Shown: piece by piece, positions 41,792 through 43,012 of the stretch
How the letters are laid out: every line of letters begins with the position of its first letter
Position numbering within the stretch: position 1 is the stretch's first letter
Assembly (NCBI GenBank): GCA_902604545.1
Contig: CACKZG010000005.1
Location: 1-43,012, forward strand
DNA length: 43,012 nucleotides
Source: an uncultured Pelagibacteraceae bacterium
Lineage (GTDB): Bacteria; Pseudomonadota; Alphaproteobacteria; Pelagibacterales; Pelagibacteraceae
Reading direction: 5' to 3'
Notes under the pieces: generated by a model
Told to the model about the DNA's origin: nothing
Databases searched by the model: none
Seen by the model: only the letters and a program-made list of their open reading frames with translations
Made by a program: the position numbers and the translations under genes

Positions 41792-42643
41792 TTAATCAGT
41801 TAATCCATCGGATCTGGCCTGATTTCTTTCTATATGAATTGGTAAAACTTTTCCATAAATAGCTTTAGAGTGTTCTGGAGTGTTTACTCTCCATGGATCT
41901 AAAACATAAGCTGGAATACACATATATCTTGATTTTTGGCCTTCAACTTTTGTTACCCTATGCAAAGTAAATCTACCTTTAAATATTTGTAAATCTCCTG
42001 GCTCTAATTTCAATTGTCTTACTCTAGTCCTGTCTCCTGCTATAACTTTTTGTACTTCTTTGAAGTTTTCATTTCCAGGTTCTCTAATATTTGGACAGTA
42101 CTCAAATACACCTCCCTTCTCAGGTTTTTGAATCATCAAACTAAGTGTAAATTCACAACTATCAAAATGCCATGGTAGTACTCCATCTGGTTTCATAACA
42201 TTATACGCATGACACGCTAGGGGATCTGCCCATCTGTAAATAGGTGAAACGCCTAAACAAGCAGATACAAATTTTAAAAGTTCTTCAGTTTCGTAAAGAT
42301 ATTTCATCTCAGAATCTTTTGGAAAACAATCTGAATTTAAATATCCATTGTATCTATTCATAAAAGTTCTTTTTGGATGATCTTTTGGTAATGAAGGGTC
42401 GTCCTTTGCATACAAGTAAGCATTTATACTCTCTTTAGACATGTACACTTCTTCTAATTGTTTTTCTAACTCAGAGTTCATTACTTTGAGTGATTTAGGC
42501 AAAATAAAATTTGGAATTGTTGAACAGCTATGTTGATCAAGTTCTTCTTTACATTTTTTAATTAGGTTTTTAATTATTGCTGAGTTTAAATCGTGTATTG
42601 GATATTTTTCTAAATCTACAATAGTCTTAAGTCTATCGTTCAT
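41792..42643 (-). CDS. 2-oxoglutarate/Fe(II) oxygenase, phytanoyl-CoA dioxygenase-like (HxD type)
   Basis: The 283-aa protein has a double-stranded beta-helix oxygenase signature: H159-F-D161 in LPWHFDSCEFTLSLM and the distal H228 in GRFTLHRVTKVEG, with R223 or the downstream SRYMCIP Arg placed for 2-oxoglutarate. LEPGDLQIFKG precedes the distal His as in this group. The substrate is unknown. Despite a phytanoyl-CoA-like core it has an unusual N-terminal helical part. It lies between a nucleotidyltransferase and an enoyl-CoA hydratase gene, and no route is clear. Confidence 0.82.
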   Translation of the reverse strand: MNDRLKTIVDLEKYPIHDLNSAIIKNLIKKCKEELDQHSCSTIPNFILPKSLKVMNSELEKQLEEVYMSKESINAYLYAKDDPSLPKDHPKRTFMNRYNGYLNSDCFPKDSEMKYLYETEELLKFVSACLGVSPIYRWADPLACHAYNVMKPDGVLPWHFDSCEFTLSLMIQKPEKGGVFEYCPNIREPGNENFKEVQKVIAGDRTRVRQLKLEPGDLQIFKGRFTLHRVTKVEGQKSRYMCIPAYVLDPWRVNTPEHSKAIYGKVLPIHIERNQARSDGLTD

Positions 42644-42649
42644 TTAAGT

Positions 42650-43012
42650 TTATTTTAACTTTCCCTCTTCTCTCATTTTTGCTCTTATCTTAGTAGCTGA
42701 TATTTTTTGAGTTTCTTCGTCTAAAACTATTTCCTCAATCTTGTATCCAACTCCTCTACCATAACAAATATTTGTAATATTAGGTACTAACATTATTTTA
42801 AATTGTCCTTCAAACTCAGGATTTAACCTTTCTTCAATATTTTTTTTTACTGTATCAAAATCAAAAGGATTATCATCTACACCTTGCACATCTCTAATTT
42901 GAATACAAACTTGTCCAGTTTTTTTAATAATTTCTTTAAACAAAGTGTAATGTCCATCGTGAAAAGGCTGCCATCTTCCTAACATTTGTGCTGTTGGTTT
43001 TTTGTTATCCCA
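42650..43012 (-). CDS. cytidylyltransferase-fold nucleotidyltransferase, N-terminus cut off by window edge
   Basis: The frame is open to the last base of the window (WDNKKPTAQ precedes the internal Met at 42985), so the gene starts outside; 120 residues are seen. GRWQPFHDGHYTLFKEII contains the HxGH-type nucleotide-binding motif (HDGH), and PNITNICYGRGVGY and ISATKIRAKMREEG match the second nucleotidyl-transfer motif (ISxTxxR). This is the adenylyl/cytidylyl transferase fold. The upstream part may be an APS-kinase-like domain, as I recall for similar SAR11 proteins, but that is outside the window and unconfirmed. Confidence 0.8.
   Translation of the reverse strand, partial: WDNKKPTAQMLGRWQPFHDGHYTLFKEIIKKTGQVCIQIRDVQGVDDNPFDFDTVKKNIEERLNPEFEGQFKIMLVPNITNICYGRGVGYKIEEIVLDEETQKISATKIRAKMREEGKLK

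Overview
The window is very AT-rich and tightly packed: most gene gaps are under 30 bp and ATGA or TAATG overlaps are common. It carries TRAP and ABC importers, a dimethylglycine-dehydrogenase/ETF module and an AcuI-type reductase. This combination and the streamlining point to a free-living marine alphaproteobacterium of the SAR11 (Pelagibacterales) type. That assignment comes from gene content and style only, with no rRNA or marker tree. I saw no tRNA, rRNA, CRISPR array, insertion sequence or phage gene.

Layout. (1) 1-4043: small housekeeping genes (DUF952 fragment, DUF924, inositol-monophosphatase/HisN-like phosphatase, gamma-butyrobetaine-dioxygenase-like oxygenase, azoreductase-like flavoprotein, CcdA). 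(2) 4044-6734: PEP carboxylase. (3) 6709-20419: a large sugar-acid catabolic locus. The minus-strand arm holds SMP-30 lactonase, mandelate-racemase-type dehydratase/cycloisomerase, FAH hydrolase, SDR dehydrogenase, beta-hydroxyacid dehydrogenase, TRAP transporter (M, Q, P), D-2-hydroxyacid dehydrogenase and IlvD/Edd dehydratase. The divergent plus-strand arm holds UxaA/GarD dehydratase, an EamA exporter and a second beta-hydroxyacid dehydrogenase. (4) 20420-20702: a non-coding stretch with hairpins and a nine-codon ORF behind a very strong ribosome site. (5) 20703-23379: cytochrome c', cytochrome b561, DUF4396 and an ETHE1-like persulfide dioxygenase. (6) 23372-28492: azlD, a frameshifted azlC, and an Fe(III) ABC importer (fbpC, fbpB, a small Cys-rich ORF, fbpA) behind two Fur-box-like palindromes. 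(7) 28493-31923: LysR regulator, AcuI, FolE, and divergent HisI with a DUF2237 protein. (8) 31924-37701: ETF-ubiquinone oxidoreductase, EtfA, EtfB and a dimethylglycine/sarcosine dehydrogenase-like flavoprotein. (9) 37759-43012: DUF4864, quinone-reductase-like flavoprotein, BT1-family transporter, CoA-binding protein, a small membrane protein, enoyl-CoA hydratase, a 2OG-Fe(II) oxygenase, and a nucleotidyltransferase cut by the window end.

How the genes work together. The sugar-acid locus reads as import by TRAP, lactone opening, dehydration to a 2-keto-3-deoxy acid, oxidation to the 2,4-diketo acid by the SDR, and hydrolysis by the FAH protein to pyruvate plus a small hydroxyacid. This is the non-phosphorylated L-fuconate/L-rhamnonate/pentonate scheme. 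The beta-hydroxyacid and D-2-hydroxyacid dehydrogenases would process the small products. The ETF block passes electrons from dimethylglycine or sarcosine oxidation to ubiquinone. The Fur-box/fbp block is high-affinity iron uptake.

The least expected items are the azlC frameshift at a slippery A run, the three unrelated dehydratase families in one locus, the Cys-rich small ORF inside the iron operon, the His-rich tail of FbpC, the head-overlapping cytochrome genes, and the orphan structured intergenic region at 20420-20702.
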